NCBI RefSeq assembly: GCF_035961655.1
Contig: NZ_CP108393.1
Span: 496,001-560,000 of the forward strand
DNA length: 64,000 bases
Reading direction: 5' to 3'
Source of the DNA: Streptomyces sp. NBC_01317
GTDB taxonomy: Bacteria; Actinomycetota; Actinomycetes; Streptomycetales; Streptomycetaceae
This document shows, piece after piece, positions 26,092-34,931 of the stretch (positions are counted from its first letter, which is position 1; each line of letters begins with the position of its first letter). Below the pieces are notes generated by a model. The model saw nothing but the letters and a program-made list of their open reading frames with translations, made no database searches and was not told the origin of the DNA. Both the position numbers and the translations under genes were made by a program.

Positions 26092-27261
26092 TCAGGCGCC
26101 CCAGCCGGCCGCCGTGCCGCCGACCCGCTCGGCGACGATCTTCTCTCCGTACCCGGACGCGTGGTAGGCGGCCACCGGGTCGGCGTCCGCGCCCAGTTCC
26201 GCGCGTACCTCGGCCACCAGCGGCCGTACGTCGGTGTTGAAGGCGTCCATGACCACGGCGTTCGCGGCCAGGACGTCACCGGCGCGCTGGGCCGCCGCCA
26301 GGGCCTCCGCGTCCACCAACAGCGCCTTGGCGGTGGCTTCCTGAACGTTCATCACCGAGCGGATGACCGCCGGGATCTTCTCCTCGATGTTGTGGCACTG
26401 GTCGAGCATGAACGCCGTGTCCGGGGTGAATCCGCCGCCGCGGATGACCTCGTACATGATCCGGAACAGCTGGAAGGGGTCGGCCGCCCCGGCCATCAGG
26501 TCGTCGTCCGCGTAGAAGCGGGAGTTGAAGTCGAAGCCGCCGAGCTTCTTCTCCCGCAGGAGGACGGCGACGATGAACTCGATGTTGGTGCCCGGCGCGT
26601 GGTGACCGGTGTCGACCACCACCTGCGCCCGGGGCCCCAGCCGCAGGCAGTGGGCGTACGCGGTGCCCCAGTCGGGGACGTCCATCGTGTAGAAGGAGGG
26701 CTCGAACAGCTTGTACTCCAGCAGCATCCGCTGGTGGCCGCCGAGCCGTTCGTACACCGCCGCCAGGGCCTCGGCGAGGCGCCCTTGGCGCGCCGAGATG
26801 TCGTCCTGGCCCGGGTAGTTGGTGCCGTCGGAGAACCAGAGCTTGAGGTCGCGCGAGCCGGTGGCGTCCATGACGTCCACGCACTCCAGCAGGTGCGCCA
26901 GCGCCTTGCGGCGCACCGCCGGGTCCGGGTGGGTGACGGATCCCAGCTTGTAGTCGTCGTCCTGGAAGACGTTCGAGTTGATCACGCCGATCCGGACGCC
27001 CAGGTCCCGCGCGTGCGCGCCGAGCGCCACGTAGTCGTCCACCCGGTCCCACGGGATGTGCAGCGCCACCGTCGGGGCCACGCCCGTGTGCGCGTGCACC
27101 CGGGCGGCGTCCGCGAGCTTCTCCCGCGGCGTACGCGGCACCCCCTTCTGCGCGAACACCTTGAACCGCGTGCCGGAGTTCCCGAAAGCCCAGGACGGCG
27201 TCTCGACGGCCTGCGACTTCAACGCCGCCTTCGCGGCGGACACGGCGGATCGACCCGTCAT
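26092..27261 (-). CDS. rhaI: L-rhamnose isomerase
   Basis: Interconverts L-rhamnose and L-rhamnulose; a metal-dependent TIM-barrel enzyme of 389 residues in the RhaI (xylose-isomerase-like) family rather than the E. coli RhaA family. Recognisable segments are TRFKVFAQKGVPRTPREKL, LKLWFSDGTNYPGQDD, RMLLEYKLFEPSFYTMDVPDWG with a metal-binding Glu, VDTGHHAPGTNIEFIVA and GFDFNSRFYADDDLM. It is the first gene of the leftward arm and carries the near-consensus promoter at 27336-27308. The 58-bp gap to rhaD is compatible with one transcript. Confidence 0.95.
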   Translation of the reverse strand: MTGRSAVSAAKAALKSQAVETPSWAFGNSGTRFKVFAQKGVPRTPREKLADAARVHAHTGVAPTVALHIPWDRVDDYVALGAHARDLGVRIGVINSNVFQDDDYKLGSVTHPDPAVRRKALAHLLECVDVMDATGSRDLKLWFSDGTNYPGQDDISARQGRLAEALAAVYERLGGHQRMLLEYKLFEPSFYTMDVPDWGTAYAHCLRLGPRAQVVVDTGHHAPGTNIEFIVAVLLREKKLGGFDFNSRFYADDDLMAGAADPFQLFRIMYEVIRGGGFTPDTAFMLDQCHNIEEKIPAVIRSVMNVQEATAKALLVDAEALAAAQRAGDVLAANAVVMDAFNTDVRPLVAEVRAELGADADPVAAYHASGYGEKIVAERVGGTAAGWGA

Positions 27262-27287
27262 CTCTCAGCGCTCCCGTGGTGCGGACA

Positions 27288-27299
27288 TGAATCGTTTCA
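27288..27299. promoter_or_regulatory. LacI-type operator, leftward rhamnose arm
   Basis: TGAATCGTTTCA, an imperfect 12-bp dyad centred on CG as in LacI-family operators. It begins about 8 nt downstream of the leftward -10 element, over the predicted transcription start, where a bound repressor would block rhaI. Confidence 0.7.
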
Positions 27300-27307
27300 T
27301 CGCGGCG

Positions 27308-27336
27308 AAGCTATGGGAGGGGTGACGGTGTGTCAA
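27308..27336 (-). promoter_or_regulatory. rhaI promoter (-35 TTGACA, -10 TAGCTT)
   Basis: On the minus strand TTGACA (27336-27331) and TAGCTT (27313-27308) are separated by 17 bp, a near-ideal housekeeping sigma promoter. The predicted start is near 27301, giving a leader of about 40 nt before the rhaI ATG. Confidence 0.75.
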
Positions 27337-27410
27337 CCCTCCGCGCGGCGGGTTGCCCACGCGGGGCGACGACCCGTCAGGAGGCGTGGAAATTGCCGTA
27401 CGCACGCCCA

Positions 27411-27440
27411 TTGACGCCGCTCCCCCGCGCCGTCTAGCTT
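27411..27440 (+). promoter_or_regulatory. rhamnose transporter promoter (-35 TTGACG, -10 TAGCTT)
   Basis: TTGACG (27411-27416) and TAGCTT (27435-27440) are spaced by 18 bp and share the -10 hexamer with the leftward promoter. The predicted start is near 27447, about 60 nt before the ATPase gene. Confidence 0.72.
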
Positions 27441-27454
27441 CCCAGCAACCTCGT

Positions 27455-27466
27455 TGAAACCTTTCA
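27455..27466. promoter_or_regulatory. LacI-type operator, rightward rhamnose arm
   Basis: TGAAA-CC-TTTCA, perfect 5-bp arms. It lies 14 nt past the rightward -10 element, mirroring the placement of the leftward operator. The two differ mainly at the centre. Confidence 0.68.
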
Positions 27467-27509
27467 TGGAGGGTGGCGCGCACCCGGTCCCCACCGCTGA
27501 GGAGCCCTC

Positions 27510-29045
27510 ATGAACGAGCCCGCCAAGGGCCCCGTCCCCGGCCCCGTCCCCGTGCTGGCGCTCAGGGATGTCAGCACGTCCTTCGGTGCCGTACGGGCCT
27601 TGCAGGACGTGTCCTTGCAGCTGTACGCCGGTGAGGCGCACGCGCTCGCCGGTGAGAACGGCGCGGGCAAGTCCACCCTCATCAAGACACTCACCGGGGT
27701 GCACCGCCCCCACCACGGCACGGTGCTCCTCGACGGCGAGCCGGTGACGTTCCGCGGTCCCGCCGACGCCCGGGACGCCGGGATCGCCGTCATCTACCAG
27801 GAACCCACGCTGTTCCCGGACCTGTCGATCGCCGAGAACATCTTCATGGGCCGTCAGCCGAAGCGGTCGCTGTCCCGGATCGACCGCAAGGCCGTACGGG
27901 AGTCGACGGCAGCCCTGATGCGGCGGCTCGACGTGGACCTCGACCCCGGCCGGCCGGCCCGCGGGCTGTCCCTCGCCGACCAGCAGATCGTGGAGATCGC
28001 CAAGGCGCTCTCCTTCGACGCGCGGGTGCTCGTCATGGACGAGCCCACGGCGGCCCTCACCGGCACCGAAACCGCGCGCCTGTTCGCGGTCGTACGGACC
28101 CTGCTGCGCGACGGGGCCGCGGTGCTGTTCGTCTCGCACCGGCTGGAGGAGATGTTCGAGCTGTGCGGGCGGGTCACCATCCTGCGCGACGGCCGCCGGA
28201 TCTCCTCGGCGCCGCTCGCCGGCCTCAGCGAGGAGGACCTGGTCAGGAGCATGGTCGGCCGGGATCTGGGTGACCTCTATCCCGAGCGGGCGGCAGAGGT
28301 GGGCGAGGTCGCCCTGTCGGTGCGCCGGCTCACGCGGGAGGGGGTGTTCCGGGACATCTCGTTCGACGTCCGGCGCGGCGAGATCGTGGCCCTGGCCGGC
28401 CTGGCCGGCGCGGGACGCAGCGAGGTGGCCCAAGCCGTCTTCGGGGTGGACCGGGCCGACGCGGGCCGGGTCGAGGTCAACGGCGTCGCCCTCAGGCCCG
28501 GATCACCGACCGCCGCCATGGACGCCGGACTGGCCCTCGTCCCCGAGGACCGGCGGCAGCGCGGACTGGTCATGGAGATGTCCGTCGAACGCAACATCGG
28601 CCTCACCGGACTCGGCGACCTCGGCAGGGGAGGCCTGGTGCGCCGGGCCCTCGAACGCGGCCGGGCCACCGACTGGGCCGTACGCCTCCAGCTCACGTAC
28701 CACCGGCTCACGGACTCCGCCGCCGTCCTGTCCGGCGGCAACCAGCAGAAGGTCGTGCTCGCCAAATGGCTCGCCACACGCCCTTCGGTACTGATCGTGG
28801 ACGAGCCGACCCGGGGCATCGACGTCGGTACGAAGGCCGAGGTGCACCGGCTGCTCTCCTCCCTCGCGGGCGAAGGGCTCGCGGTCCTGATGATCTCGTC
28901 CGACCTCCCCGAGGTCTTGGGCATGGCCGACCGGGTGCTCGTCCTGCACGAGGGGCGGCTCGCCGCCGAGATCCCCCGCGCGGAGGCCACCGAGGAACGG
29001 GTGATGGCGGCGGCGACCGGGCGCGCCTGGAAGGCGGCGGCATGA
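27510..29045 (+). CDS. rhaT: rhamnose ABC transporter, ATP-binding protein
   Basis: Duplicated ATPase of 511 residues, of the CUT2 (ribose-type) family, powering sugar import. The first nucleotide-binding domain (about 15-245) has Walker A GENGAGKST, signature RGLSLADQQ and Walker B VLVMDEPTAAL. The second (about 260-505) has the degenerate Walker A GLAGAGRSE, signature LSGGNQQKV and LIVDEPTRGID, as is normal for this family. GAGGAG precedes the ATG. Its last codon overlaps the next permease start (ATGA). Assignment to L-rhamnose rests on the divergent rhaI operon and shared operators. Confidence 0.93.
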   Translation: MNEPAKGPVPGPVPVLALRDVSTSFGAVRALQDVSLQLYAGEAHALAGENGAGKSTLIKTLTGVHRPHHGTVLLDGEPVTFRGPADARDAGIAVIYQEPTLFPDLSIAENIFMGRQPKRSLSRIDRKAVRESTAALMRRLDVDLDPGRPARGLSLADQQIVEIAKALSFDARVLVMDEPTAALTGTETARLFAVVRTLLRDGAAVLFVSHRLEEMFELCGRVTILRDGRRISSAPLAGLSEEDLVRSMVGRDLGDLYPERAAEVGEVALSVRRLTREGVFRDISFDVRRGEIVALAGLAGAGRSEVAQAVFGVDRADAGRVEVNGVALRPGSPTAAMDAGLALVPEDRRQRGLVMEMSVERNIGLTGLGDLGRGGLVRRALERGRATDWAVRLQLTYHRLTDSAAVLSGGNQQKVVLAKWLATRPSVLIVDEPTRGIDVGTKAEVHRLLSSLAGEGLAVLMISSDLPEVLGMADRVLVLHEGRLAAEIPRAEATEERVMAAATGRAWKAAA

Positions 29046-30091
29046 CCACCCTGACCGGCGGACCCACCACGACCCGCCCGGCGGACAGCTCCGCCCGCTC
29101 CTTGGCCGACGCTGTCTTCCGGGCCAGGGAGATCAGCATCGCCGGGGCCCTGGCCCTGCTGATCCTCGGTACGTGGCTCGCCAACCCGCGCTTCCTCGAC
29201 AGCCAGGGGGTCAAGGACCTCCTCCTCAACGCCTCGATCCTGGTCCTGCTCGCCGTCGGCCAGTCGGTGGTGGTCCTCACCCGCAACATCGACCTGTCGG
29301 TCGGCTCCGTCGTGGGGCTCTCCGCCTTCGCGTGCGGCACGTTCGTCTCCGGCACCGACCACGGTGTGCTGGTGGTCATGCTGCTGGGGAGCGCCATCGG
29401 CATGGTCTGCGGACTGGTCAGCGGCGCGCTCGTCAGCTTCGGCCGGGTCCCCGCGCTCGTGGTGACGCTCGGAATGCTCTACATCATCCAGGGGCTCGAC
29501 TACTGGTGGGCGCAGGGCGACCAGATCAGCGCCACCGACGTGCCGCGGCCGGTCCTCGACCTGGGCAGCGGCAGCGTCCTCGGCGTGCCGTACCTGCCGC
29601 TGATCACCGTGGTGCTGCTCGCGGGCACGGCGTACTTCCTGCGGAGCTACCGCTCGGGCCGGGAGCTGTACGCCATCGGCTCCAGCCCCGAGGCCGCCCG
29701 CCTCGCGGGGGTGCCGGTCCGGCGGCGGATCCTCGCCGCGTACGCCTTCTCCGGGGCGGTGGCGGGCTTCGCCGGCGCCCTCTGGCTGGCCCGCTTCGGC
29801 ACGGTTGTCGCGGACGACGCGCACGGGTGGGAGCTGACCGTGGTCAGCGCGGCCGTCGTCGGCGGGGTCGCCATCACCGGCGGGGTCGGCACGGTGTGGG
29901 GCGCCGCGCTCGGCGCGCTGCTCCTCACCACCATCGGGAGCGCCCTGGTCGTGCTGAAGGTCGACGCGTTCTGGCAGGGGGCCATCACCGGCGCGCTGCT
30001 GCTCGCCGCGATCAGTGTGGACCGGATCGTGAACCTGCGGATGACCGCCGCACTGAGGAAGAGGAGCGCCCGCCATGGCCATGGCGCCTGA
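29042..30091 (+). CDS. rhaP: rhamnose ABC transporter permease 1
   Basis: Membrane subunit of the CUT2 importer, 349 residues from ATG 29042, which overlaps the ATPase stop by four bases. About nine transmembrane helices are visible. The AraH/RbsC family signature ILVLLAVGQSVVVLTRNIDLSVGS lies near residues 63-86 and FGRVPALVVTLGMLYIIQGL near 130-150. The coupling-helix region reads YAIGSSPEAARLAGVPV. The next permease starts 17 bp before this gene ends, so the two are translationally coupled. Which permease is P or Q is assigned by order only. Confidence 0.9.
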   Translation: MTTLTGGPTTTRPADSSARSLADAVFRAREISIAGALALLILGTWLANPRFLDSQGVKDLLLNASILVLLAVGQSVVVLTRNIDLSVGSVVGLSAFACGTFVSGTDHGVLVVMLLGSAIGMVCGLVSGALVSFGRVPALVVTLGMLYIIQGLDYWWAQGDQISATDVPRPVLDLGSGSVLGVPYLPLITVVLLAGTAYFLRSYRSGRELYAIGSSPEAARLAGVPVRRRILAAYAFSGAVAGFAGALWLARFGTVVADDAHGWELTVVSAAVVGGVAITGGVGTVWGAALGALLLTTIGSALVVLKVDAFWQGAITGALLLAAISVDRIVNLRMTAALRKRSARHGHGA

Positions 30092-31163
30092 GACCGGCAC
30101 CGCCCCCGGCTCCTCCGCACGTGAACCCGCCGGCGCGTGGGTCAGGGCCGCCGGCCCGCGGTGGGACACGGCGGTCGGTGTGCTGCTGGTGGCGGTGTTC
30201 GTCGTCGGCCTGGCCGGCACGGACGGCTTCGCGTCCGGCGGCAATCTCGCCTTCGCGTTCAACGACATCGCCGAAGTGGCCCTGATCGCCCTGCCGATGA
30301 CCCTCCTCGTGGTGGCGGGCCAGGTCGATCTGTCCGTGGCCTCCATGCTCGGTCTGGGCAGCGCGCTGACCGGGGCGCTGTGGAACGCCGGGTGGGCCTT
30401 CGAGATGATCGTGCCCGTCGTGCTGCTGACGGGAATCGCGGGCGGGCTCCTCAACGGCTGGCTCGTCACCCGCGTGGGACTGCCCTCGCTCGCCGTGACG
30501 ATCGGGACGCTCGCCCTCTACCGGGGCCTCGCCTCCGTCGTGCTGGGCAGCGACGCCGTGACCGGCTTCCCGCACACGTACGCGAGTTGGGCCGTGGACA
30601 CCACGACGATCCCGGGCACCTTCGTCACGTACCCGATCGCGCTGTTCCTCGTCCTGGCCGTCGTCACGGGCGTGGTGCTGCACTCCACCGCCTTCGGCCG
30701 CTCCCTGTTCGCGATCGGCGCGCAGGAGGAGGCGGCGTACTTCGCGGGGATCCGCGTGAAGCGCTTCAAGCTGATCCTCTTTGTGGTCACCGGGCTGTTC
30801 GCGGCCTTCGCCGGCATCGTCTTCACCCTGCGGTACGGCAGTGCGCGCGCCGACAACGGGCTGGGGTTCGAGATGCTCGTGATCGCCTCGGTGCTGCTCG
30901 GCGGGATCGACTTCGACGGCGGCCGGGGCACGCTCTTCGGGGCGGTCGCCGGGGTGCTGCTCATCGGCGTCCTCAGGAACCTGCTCACGCTCAACGACGT
31001 GGCGAACGAGGTCCAGGTCATCGTGACCGGCCTGCTGCTCGTCGGGTCCGTCCTCACCCCGCGGGTGGTGGCCGCCGCGGTCGAGCGCCGGCACCGGCGT
31101 ACGGCCGGCGCGGGGACCGTACCGCCGGAGTCCGAAGCGTCCTCCCCCTCTTCCGCGTCCTGA
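30075..31163 (+). CDS. rhaQ: rhamnose ABC transporter permease 2
   Basis: Second CUT2 permease, 362 residues, starting at ATG 30075 inside the preceding gene. It has a hydrophilic N-terminus (1-30), about nine transmembrane helices, the family motif ALIALPMTLLVVAGQVDLSVAS and the coupling region FAIGAQEEAAYFAGIRV. A charged tail (ERRHRRTAGAG) follows the last helix. Together with permease 1 it would form a heterodimeric channel. The binding-protein gene follows after 43 bp. Confidence 0.9.
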   Translation: MAMAPETGTAPGSSAREPAGAWVRAAGPRWDTAVGVLLVAVFVVGLAGTDGFASGGNLAFAFNDIAEVALIALPMTLLVVAGQVDLSVASMLGLGSALTGALWNAGWAFEMIVPVVLLTGIAGGLLNGWLVTRVGLPSLAVTIGTLALYRGLASVVLGSDAVTGFPHTYASWAVDTTTIPGTFVTYPIALFLVLAVVTGVVLHSTAFGRSLFAIGAQEEAAYFAGIRVKRFKLILFVVTGLFAAFAGIVFTLRYGSARADNGLGFEMLVIASVLLGGIDFDGGRGTLFGAVAGVLLIGVLRNLLTLNDVANEVQVIVTGLLLVGSVLTPRVVAAAVERRHRRTAGAGTVPPESEASSPSSAS

Positions 31164-31206
31164 CCCCACCGGTTTCGCCGAACCCTCCGAAAGGGCCCCT
31201 CCCGCC

Positions 31207-32298
31207 ATGATGCTCCGTACCGCCGCCCGACGCCGCGCGGCCGCCACCGCCGCGGCGGCCTGCACGCTCGCCGTGGCCCTCACCGCCTGTTCCGGCACCA
31301 CCAAGGACAGCGCGGCGAAGGACAACAGCAACGCGGGAGGCGCCGCCACCGCGAAGGCCGACCCGGACGCGCCCCTCAAGAAGGGCCTCAAGCTGGCCTT
31401 CCTGCCCAAGCAGGTCAACAACCCGTACGAGAAGATCGTCGACGAGGCCGGGATCGCGGCGGCGGAGGAGTACGGCGGGACCGGCAAGGAGGTCGGCCCC
31501 TCGGACGCCAGCGCGTCCTCCCAGGTGTCGTACATCAACACGCTCATCCAGCAGCGCCAGGACGCGATCCTGATCGCGGCCAACGACCCCAACGCGGTGT
31601 GCGGCCCGCTCCGGCAGGCCATGGCCAAGGGCATCAAGGTCGTGGCGTACGACTCCGACACCGCGAAGGACTGCCGGCAGCTCTTCATCAACCAGGCCAG
31701 TTCCGAGCAGATCGGCCGCGGCCTGGTGCGGAACCTGGGCAAGCAGCTGGACCACCGGGGGAAGATCGCCATCCTCTCCGCGACCCAGAACGCCACGAAC
31801 CAAAACACCTGGATCAGCTTCATGAAGGAGGAGTTGAAGCTGCCGGAGTACCGGGACATGAAGCTGGTCAAGGTCGCCTACGGGGACGACGACGACCAGA
31901 AGTCCTTCCAGCAGACGCAGGGTCTGCTCCAGGCCTACCCGGACCTCAAGGGCATCATCTCGCCGACCACGGTCGGCATCGCGGCGGCCGCGCGCTACCT
32001 GAGCGACTCCTCGTACAAGGGCAAGGTGGTTCTCAACGGTCTGGGCACCCCGAACCAGATGCGCACGTACGTCAAGGACGGCACGGTCGCGCAGTTCTCG
32101 CTGTGGAACCCGGAGGAGCTGGGCTACCTCGGCTCGTACGCGGCCGCGGCGCTGGCCTCCGGGCAGATCACCGGCGCGGAGGGGGAGCGGTTCACGGCGG
32201 GCAGGCTCGGCGAGTACACCGTGGGCAAGGACGGCGAGGTCATCCTCGGCGAGCCGACGGTCTTCGACAAGAACAACATCGACACGTTCGACTTCTGA
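31207..32298 (+). CDS. rhaS: rhamnose-binding lipoprotein
   Basis: Substrate-binding lipoprotein of 363 residues. An Arg-rich signal peptide ends in the lipobox LTAC, so the mature protein is lipid-anchored at Cys28. A Ser/Ala/Lys linker precedes the type I periplasmic-binding-protein fold, which begins LKLAFLPKQVNNPYEKIVDEAG. Later segments ILIAANDPNAVCGPLRQAM and KVVLNGLGTPNQMRTYV are typical of RhaS/AI-2-like sugar binders. It delivers rhamnose to the two permeases encoded just upstream. A 93-bp gap with no obvious terminator leads to the isomerase-like gene. Confidence 0.92.
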   Translation: MMLRTAARRRAAATAAAACTLAVALTACSGTTKDSAAKDNSNAGGAATAKADPDAPLKKGLKLAFLPKQVNNPYEKIVDEAGIAAAEEYGGTGKEVGPSDASASSQVSYINTLIQQRQDAILIAANDPNAVCGPLRQAMAKGIKVVAYDSDTAKDCRQLFINQASSEQIGRGLVRNLGKQLDHRGKIAILSATQNATNQNTWISFMKEELKLPEYRDMKLVKVAYGDDDDQKSFQQTQGLLQAYPDLKGIISPTTVGIAAAARYLSDSSYKGKVVLNGLGTPNQMRTYVKDGTVAQFSLWNPEELGYLGSYAAAALASGQITGAEGERFTAGRLGEYTVGKDGEVILGEPTVFDKNNIDTFDF

Positions 32299-32391
32299 GA
32301 GGCGGGGGCGCGACGGCGTGTCGTACCGGCGGTGCGGTGCGTGGTCCCTGCCATCGTCGACCTTCCGGTCCGTCACGCCGAAGGAGCCGTC

Positions 32392-33816
32392 ATGACCGTC
32401 CGTACCCCCGCCGTATCCCGCACACCCCGGATCGGGCTGGTCGCGGGAGGGCTCGGCGCGTACTGGCCGCAGTTCCCCGACCTCCTCCCCCAGCTCCGCC
32501 GCTCCGCCGCCCGGGTCACCGAGCGCATGCGGGAGTTCGACGCCGAGGTCATCGATGTCGGCTTCATCTCCGACGCCCAGGACGGCGCGGAGGCCGCGGA
32601 GAAACTGCGCGCGGCCGGCTGCGACCTGATCGTCGGCTTCCTCACGACCTATATGACGGCGAGCATGCTCGTCCCCGTCGCCCGGCGCGCCGACGCGCCC
32701 GTGCTGCTCATCAACCTCCAGCCCACGCCGTCCATGGACCACGCCTCCTTCGACACCGGTCAGTGGCTGGCGTACTGCGGTGCCTGCCCCCTCCCGGAGA
32801 TGGCCAACGCCTTCGAACGGGTCGGTGTGCCGTTCCGCTCGGTCTCCGGGTATCTGGAGGACGAACGGGCGTGGCAACGCATCGGCCGGTGGATCCGGGC
32901 CGCGGGGGTACGGTCCGTCCTGCGCGACGGGCGGCACGGTCTGATGGGCCATCTGTACCCGGGGATGTACGACGTCTCCACCGACCTCACGATGGTCACC
33001 GGCAACCTCGGGGGCCATATGGAGGTCCTGGAGTTCGACGACCTGCGGGTGCGGGTGGAGCAGGTCGGCGACCGCGAGCTGGCGGCGAAGCTGGACGAGA
33101 CCCGCGCGGTGTTCGAGCTGGCCGACTCGGTGGTCGAGGAGGATCTGCGCTGGGCCGCGAAGGTGGCCGTCGGACTGGACCGGCTGGTCGCGGACTTCGA
33201 CCTCGACTCGCTCGCGTACTACCACCGCGGCCTGGACGCCGAGGTCCACGAACGGCTCGGCGCGGGCATGATCCTCGGTTCGTCGCTGCTGACGGCGCGC
33301 GGTGTCCCGGCGTGCGGTGAGTACGAACTCCGCACCTCGCTCGCCATGTTGATCGCCGACCGGCTGGGCGCGGGGGGCTCGTTCACCGAACTCCAGGCGC
33401 TCGACTTCACCGCGGGGGTGGTCGAGATGGGCCACGACGGCCCGGGGCATCTGGCGATCAGCGAGCACAAGCCGCTGCTGCGCGGGTTGGGGGTGTACCA
33501 CGGGAAGCGCGGCTGGGGCGTCTCGGTGGAATTCGACGTACGGCACGGGCCGGTCACCCTCGTGGGTCTCGGGCAGACGCGGGACGGCCGCTACCGGCTG
33601 GTCGCGGCCGAGGGCGAGGTGGTGCCAGGACCGCTGCTGGAGATCGGCAACACCACTTCCCGGGTCGACTTCGGTTGCGATCCGGGCGAGTGGACCGACA
33701 CGTGGAGCGCGAGCGGTGTCGGTCACCACTGGGCCCTGGCGACCGGCCAACTGCTCCCGGACCTGCGGTGTCTGGCCGGGCTGACGGGACTGGAGCTGGT
33801 GGAGGTCACCGTCTGA
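32392..33816 (+). CDS. L-fucose/L-arabinose isomerase family protein
   Basis: Sugar-isomerase-like protein of 474 residues. ATG 32392 follows AAGGAG at a 6-nt spacing. The N-terminal Rossmann-like part (RIGLVAGGLGAYWPQF, DLIVGFLTTYMTAS) and the C-terminal part with SEHKPLLRGLGVYHGKRGWG and VGHHWALATGQL match the L-fucose/arabinose isomerase superfamily; Glu and His residues there are candidate metal ligands. It probably acts on a sugar other than rhamnose, or on a rhamnose-related sugar entering by the same importer, because a dedicated RhaI is already present. It is the last gene of the rightward arm. Confidence 0.8.
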   Translation: MTVRTPAVSRTPRIGLVAGGLGAYWPQFPDLLPQLRRSAARVTERMREFDAEVIDVGFISDAQDGAEAAEKLRAAGCDLIVGFLTTYMTASMLVPVARRADAPVLLINLQPTPSMDHASFDTGQWLAYCGACPLPEMANAFERVGVPFRSVSGYLEDERAWQRIGRWIRAAGVRSVLRDGRHGLMGHLYPGMYDVSTDLTMVTGNLGGHMEVLEFDDLRVRVEQVGDRELAAKLDETRAVFELADSVVEEDLRWAAKVAVGLDRLVADFDLDSLAYYHRGLDAEVHERLGAGMILGSSLLTARGVPACGEYELRTSLAMLIADRLGAGGSFTELQALDFTAGVVEMGHDGPGHLAISEHKPLLRGLGVYHGKRGWGVSVEFDVRHGPVTLVGLGQTRDGRYRLVAAEGEVVPGPLLEIGNTTSRVDFGCDPGEWTDTWSASGVGHHWALATGQLLPDLRCLAGLTGLELVEVTV

Positions 33817-33835
33817 CGCCGCCGGAGCCGGGGGT

Positions 33836-33869
33836 CCGATTCCGATGACAACCCGATTCCGACGACAGC
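33836..33869. repeat. two tandem copies of a 17-bp unit
   Basis: The unit ccgattccgatgacaac is followed directly by ccgattccgacgacagc (14 of 17 identical). It lies between the convergent isomerase and AraC genes. Function unknown; probably a replication-slippage product. Confidence 0.6.
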
Positions 33870-33872
33870 CCG

Positions 33873-34778
33873 TCAGGGCAGTACGGCCGTGGCGGTACGG
33901 GCCGATCGGCGCAGGCGGGCGGCGTCCTGGCTGGGCGGGGCGCCGAACTGGCGCCGGTATTCCCGGCTGAACTGCGAGGAGTTGTCGTATCCCACGCGCT
34001 GGCCGACCCCGGTGACATCGCCGGGGTGGGTGGCCAGCAGGATGCGGGCCTCCTGGAGCCGGATCTGTTTCTGGAACTGGATGGGGCTCATCGCGGTCAC
34101 CACCTGGAAGTTGCGGTAGAAGGCGGAGACGCTCATCCCGGCCATCCGCGCCACGTCCTCGACGCGGAACGGCTGCGCGTAGTGCTCCCGGATCCACCGC
34201 ACCGCCCGCGCGACATGGCTGAGGCTGCTGTCGGCCAGGCCGAGTTGCCGGACGATACCGCCCTGCTCGCCGGTGATCAGCCGCCACAGGATCTCGCGTT
34301 TGACGAGCGGCGCGAGCACCGCCCGGTCGCGGGGCTCGTCGATCAGGCGCACCAGCCGGACGACGGCGTCGAGCAGCTGATCCGGAGCGTCGCTGACGGC
34401 GATGGCGGGCAGCGCGCTCCCGCCGCTCCGGGGGATGTCCCCCGGCCCCGCCCGCAACAGCAACTCGGCGACGGCGGCCGGCTCCAGCGTGAGCCCGAAG
34501 CCCACGGCCGGGTGCTCGGGGCTCGCGCCGACGAAGTGACCGGTGACCGGCAGGTCGACCGAGGTGACGAGGTACTGCCCGGCCCGGTAGTCGTAGACCC
34601 GCTCGCCCAGCGCGAGGCGTTTCTCGCCCTGCGCGATGACCGCCAGGACAGTGCCGGACATCGACAGCGCCGGCGGGTCCGACCGCTCGATCTTCGAGAT
34701 GAGTACGCCGTCGACGGGCGTGGTCCAGTCGGGCCGCGCGTGCCGGAGCAGCAGGGTACGGAGCTGGTCGAGGTACAT
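33873..34778 (-). CDS. AraC-family transcriptional regulator (AraC_N type)
   Basis: Regulator of about 301 residues. The N-terminal cupin-like domain (about 10-170) is of the AraC_N class (VLAVIAQGEKRLALGERVYDYRAGQYLVTSVDLPV). The C-terminal double helix-turn-helix (about 195-290) has VEDVARMAGMSVSAFYRNFQ and VGYDNSSQFSREYRRQFG. The start is ambiguous: ATG 34778 has GGAGG only one base upstream, while GTG 34796 has no clear site. It is divergent from the small monooxygenase and esterase genes, which are its likely targets. GAGGATC occurs twice in the 150-bp spacer and may mark the binding region. Confidence 0.88.
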   Translation of the reverse strand: MYLDQLRTLLLRHARPDWTTPVDGVLISKIERSDPPALSMSGTVLAVIAQGEKRLALGERVYDYRAGQYLVTSVDLPVTGHFVGASPEHPAVGFGLTLEPAAVAELLLRAGPGDIPRSGGSALPAIAVSDAPDQLLDAVVRLVRLIDEPRDRAVLAPLVKREILWRLITGEQGGIVRQLGLADSSLSHVARAVRWIREHYAQPFRVEDVARMAGMSVSAFYRNFQVVTAMSPIQFQKQIRLQEARILLATHPGDVTGVGQRVGYDNSSQFSREYRRQFGAPPSQDAARLRRSARTATAVLP

Positions 34779-34931
34779 GCCTCCATTGCAGCACACCGCC
34801 GGTCACCGGATCCGGCGGAGGAGAGGATCGTGCAAGTGCCTGGGAGGATCCCTCTATCGTTTGCGCAGGTCAGGGCGATTCAATGGAGACACGAACCTCC
34901 CCGCTCCTCCTCTCCGTGAAAGAAGGCCCCC

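Noticed and set aside
28277..30469. A 730-codon minus-strand frame opposite the transporter genes
   Set aside because: Antisense to the CUT2 ATPase and permeases, which have all their motifs.
31054..34806. A 1250-codon minus-strand open frame opposite the rhaS and isomerase genes
   Set aside because: Antisense to clear genes, with low-complexity Arg/Gly/Val composition and no motifs.
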